Assembly: GCF_013112225.1 (NCBI RefSeq)
Contig: NZ_JABFHI010000001.1
Span: forward strand, 744,001-808,000
DNA: 64,000 nucleotides
Reading direction: 5' to 3'
Source: Vreelandella azerica
GTDB lineage: Bacteria > Pseudomonadota > Gammaproteobacteria > Pseudomonadales > Halomonadaceae
Positions 61,370-64,000 of this stretch are shown piece after piece. The translations under genes were made by a program, and so were the position numbers. Every line of letters begins with the position of its first letter. Position 1 is the stretch's first letter. Under the pieces are notes generated by a model. The model did no database searches. It was given only the letters and a program-made list of their open reading frames with translations, and was not told the origin of the DNA.

Positions 61370-62623
61370 ATGAGTGATTTTATCTTACCGGATATCGGTG
61401 AAGGCATTGTTGAATGCGAAGTGGTTGAGTGGCGCGTTCAGGAAGGCGACCTTGTTGAAGAAGACCAGCCCGTTGTCGAAGTGATGACCGACAAGGCGCT
61501 GGTTGAAATTACCGCCTCAGAAGCCGGTACGATTACCCAGCTGTATGTGGCCCAGGGGCAGATTGCCAAGGTGCATGCCCCTTTGTATGCCTACCAGGCA
61601 GAGGGCGAGCCACAGGATCAGGAAGCCACCCGCCCTGAGCAGAACGCTGAATCATCAGACGCCCCGGCCGAAAAACCAGCAACCCAGACGCCGAGTAGCT
61701 CGTCAGGGAAGCCCGCGCCAACCTCGGCGCCAGCGGCTGCCACTAGCGCCGTGCAGGGTAAAACGCCTGCCAGCCCTGCGGTTCGCCGTCTGGTGCGTGA
61801 GCATGGCCTGGCGTTGAATGAGATTGCCGGCAGTGGTAAGGAAGGGCGGGTGCTGAAAGAGGATGTGCTGCGTTATCTGGATGCCGGGCAAGAGCTGCCA
61901 GGCAAGTCGGCATCGGCTGGCCCCAGAGTTGAGCCCCTGCGCGGCGTACGTGCTGCTATGGCCCGCCAGATGGTGGCTTCGGCAACCACGATTCCGCATT
62001 TTCAATACGGTGAGGAAATCGATGTTACTGACCTGCTGGCGCTGCGTGAGCGCTTGAAAGTGCAGGCGGAAGCCCAGGGTGAGCGTTTGACCCTGATGCC
62101 GTTTTTCATGAAGGCAATGGCATTGGCGGTGGCTGAATACCCGATTCTCAATGCCCAGCTGAATGACAGCGCCGATGAGCTGCACTACTACCCTGATTGC
62201 AATATCGGTATGGCGGTGGACAGCAAGGTGGGTCTGATGGTGCCCAACGTCAAGGATGTGGGGGCCAAGTCATTGCTGGAAGTAGCGGCCGAGGTCACTC
62301 GCCTGACCCAAGCCGCCCGGGAAGGGCGCGTGGAACAGGCCGACCTCAAGGGCGGTACCATTACTATTTCTAACATTGGGGCGCTGGGAGGCACCTATGC
62401 GGCGCCGATCATCAATGCCCCTGAAGCGGCGATTGTGGCGATTGGCAAAACCCAGTGGCTGCCGCGCTTTGATGAGAACGGTGATGTCAGCCGTCGCGCC
62501 ATCATGACGGTGACCTGGGCCGGGGATCATCGCTTTATTGATGGCGGCACCATAGCGCGCTTCTGTAATCACTGGAAAGCCAGCCTGGAAGCGCCGGAAA
62601 GCATGCTCCTGCATCTGCGCTAG
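61370..62623 (+). CDS. bkdB: Branched-chain 2-oxoacid dehydrogenase E2 (lipoyl acyltransferase)
   Basis: Core of the complex, transferring acyl groups to CoA. The 417 residues have one lipoyl domain at 1-78 (lipoyl lysine in EVMTDKALVEI), a Pro/Ala/Ser linker, and a peripheral-subunit-binding domain near 125-165 (ASPAVRRLVREHGLALNEIA). The catalytic domain has ATTIPHFQYGEEIDVTDLLA and the active-site motif DHRFIDGG. It is 30 bp downstream of E1 beta with AAAGGAGA at the start. No E3 (lipoamide dehydrogenase) gene is seen before the window ends; a kinase gene follows at 12 nt. Confidence 0.94.
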   Translation: MSDFILPDIGEGIVECEVVEWRVQEGDLVEEDQPVVEVMTDKALVEITASEAGTITQLYVAQGQIAKVHAPLYAYQAEGEPQDQEATRPEQNAESSDAPAEKPATQTPSSSSGKPAPTSAPAAATSAVQGKTPASPAVRRLVREHGLALNEIAGSGKEGRVLKEDVLRYLDAGQELPGKSASAGPRVEPLRGVRAAMARQMVASATTIPHFQYGEEIDVTDLLALRERLKVQAEAQGERLTLMPFFMKAMALAVAEYPILNAQLNDSADELHYYPDCNIGMAVDSKVGLMVPNVKDVGAKSLLEVAAEVTRLTQAAREGRVEQADLKGGTITISNIGALGGTYAAPIINAPEAAIVAIGKTQWLPRFDENGDVSRRAIMTVTWAGDHRFIDGGTIARFCNHWKASLEAPESMLLHLR

Positions 62624-62635
62624 GGAGCCAACAAG

Positions 62636-64000
62636 ATGGCCGAAGCGCCCTTACAGCAGTTCTATATTCCTGAAGACCAGTCGGTCTACCTGCTCAGCCA
62701 TCAGGATGCGCGCAAACTGAAAGAGTGGGTGGCGCTGTGTCAAGCGCAGTTGGCACAACTGGGCTATCAGGAGATCGAGCTGATTGGCAAGGGCGCTTAT
62801 GGCTTCGTCTTTGCAGGTTTTGCCCCCGCCTTGCCAACTGGGAAGTGCGCCAGCGGGTGTTCAAGTTCTCACGTATCACCTTGCCTCTGCATCTGCAGGA
62901 GCGCCTTGAAGAAGAGGCCTTCATGCTGGAGCAGGTGGAGCATCCGCGTATTCCCAGGCTGGTAGGGTTCCAACGGGTGCGCGGTCAATCGATCCTGGTT
63001 ATGGAGCGCGCCCCCGGCCTGAACCTGGAGGAAGTCTCTCTGCGCGAAGGGCGTCTTTCGCCCAGGCGGGTGGTCAGCATTGCTCGCCAGCTGGCAGAGA
63101 TACTTATTGCCCTGCGCCGTGAGAGTGGCCCGCGTGGCCGCCCTGTGGTTCATGGTGATATCAAACCCTCCAATCTGGTGTTCAACCCGGAGGATGAATC
63201 GATTGCCCTGATTGACTGGGGCTCTTCGGTATTTGCGCAGCTGGATGCACGCCTGCAGTTTGTGGCAACCAATGTCATGGAGCTGATGTCCTCTGACCTT
63301 CAGCAAACCAATGCCCGGCTGGGCGATGTGTACTTTATCGGCGAAGAACAGCTCAACGGCGCGCTATCTTCGCCGCGTTTTGATGAGCAGGGAGCCGCAG
63401 GCACCCTGTATGCCTTGGCCTCCGGGCAGTCCTGCCGTTTTGGCTGTCGTGCGATTCCGGCAAGGTCCTTGGGGTTGCCTATGGAGTTTGCTCGCACCCT
63501 GGATGGCATGCTGGATGCCGACCCCGAGACGCGCCGTCGTGCCGGAGATCACTTTCTGAATGCCATGCCGAGGATGGCCAGGCTGGTGATGATTGATCTG
63601 CCTGAGCCAGCGCCCAAAGCGCTGATTCCGGTATGGGCCAGAGCCAGCGGCCGCGAGATTGATACCGTGGTGTATAGCTCGCGCAAGACCTTTCTGCGCG
63701 AAGCCCATGTGGAAGATACCCTCAGCGAGGTGAATGACATTCAGTTGGATCGCTATTACAAGCAGTTCATGCAGGGCATGGGCGAAACAGAAAAAGCCTT
63801 TCTGGCATCTGTCAGCCGTCTGGGTAAATACCCGGTGGTGGGCGGCTTGGCGGTACGCTGGGAGCGTGACGGTGTGTTTATCGATTCGTCGCTGAACCTG
63901 CATGACCCGACGCTCAAGCCCGCCTTCGTGCAGGCGGTGAATAACATGGTGTTTCTCGCCCGCGCCATCCATCGTCAGGGAGTCTTCAAAAGCTGCCTGT
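62636..64000 (+). CDS. Hanks-type Ser/Thr protein kinase, frameshifted and cut by window edge
   Basis: A kinase-fold protein: Gly-rich loop GKGAYGFVFAGF near residue 52, presumed lysine in RQRVFKFSR, catalytic loop VVHGDIKPSNLVF (HRD replaced by HGD), and metal motif ALIDWGSS (DFG replaced by DWG). Asp, Lys and Asn of the catalytic loop are kept, so activity is plausible. The frame breaks in C5 at 62823-62827; one extra C gives FAPRLANWEVRQRVFKFSR. The rest stays open to the window end, with a C-terminal region beyond the kinase fold that I do not recognise. GGGAG precedes the ATG, 12 nt after the E2 stop, so it is probably co-transcribed with the dehydrogenase genes. Confidence 0.82.

Overview
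The window is chromosomal DNA from a gammaproteobacterium, most likely Halomonas or a close relative in the Halomonadaceae. The evidence is the gyrA-serC-pheA-tyrA/aroA(fused)-cmk-rpsA block, an MvaT-type H-NS analogue, DUF2788 and DUF3422 proteins, a tig-clpP-clpX-lon-hupB-ppiD block, type IV pilus genes and an osmoprotectant ABC transporter. This assignment is inferred from gene content and order; no database search was run.

Layout. 1-4131 (minus): metG (runs off the left edge), a 93-aa unknown gene, a PlsC-family acyltransferase and rdgC. 4314-14646 (plus): fadM, then gyrA and the aromatic amino acid genes, ending in cmk and rpsA. 14647-18125: accessory segment with an MvaT-like gene, a solitary TnpB (IS200/IS605) element and an orphan ORF. 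18122-23835 (minus): a Tus-like protein, yacG, coaE and pilD-pilC-pilB. 24031-31188 (plus): two pilins and the minor pilin cluster fimT-pilV-pilW-pilX-pilY1, visibly richer in A+T. 31238-33631: an inositol-monophosphatase-family gene, an O-antigen-ligase-like gene, and a remnant of a second copy of the phosphatase 3' end. 33672-41315: DUF3422, an aldo/keto reductase gene split by an IS3-family element, DUF2788, a flavodoxin with a small membrane protein, and a CBS-PAS-GGDEF-EAL protein. 41601-50275: the protein quality-control block. 50363-54914: lpxH and ppiB (minus), glnS and cysS (plus). 54924-59026: a 14-bp minisatellite, a 69-nt hairpin and an osmF-yehY-yehX-yehW-type transporter. 59161-64000: branched-chain 2-oxoacid dehydrogenase E1alpha, E1beta and E2, followed at 12 nt by a Hanks-type protein kinase that runs off the right edge.

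A dominant feature of the data is that at least 15 reading-frame breaks in 13 genes can each be repaired by adding one base, nearly always in a homopolymer. They hit indispensable genes such as glnS, so I read them as systematic under-calling in the sequence and annotate those genes as continuous CDSs with a noted frameshift. The aldo/keto reductase is the exception: it is also truly disrupted, by an IS with a 3-bp target duplication.

Most interesting candidates: the kinase coupled to the branched-chain dehydrogenase operon; a Tus-family replication-terminator protein outside the enterics; a zinc-finger-less solitary TnpB with intact hairpin ends; an O-antigen-ligase gene bracketed by two divergent copies of a phosphatase tail; a Gly-Asn-Asn minisatellite in PilY1; and the repeat-plus-hairpin leader of the osmoprotectant operon.
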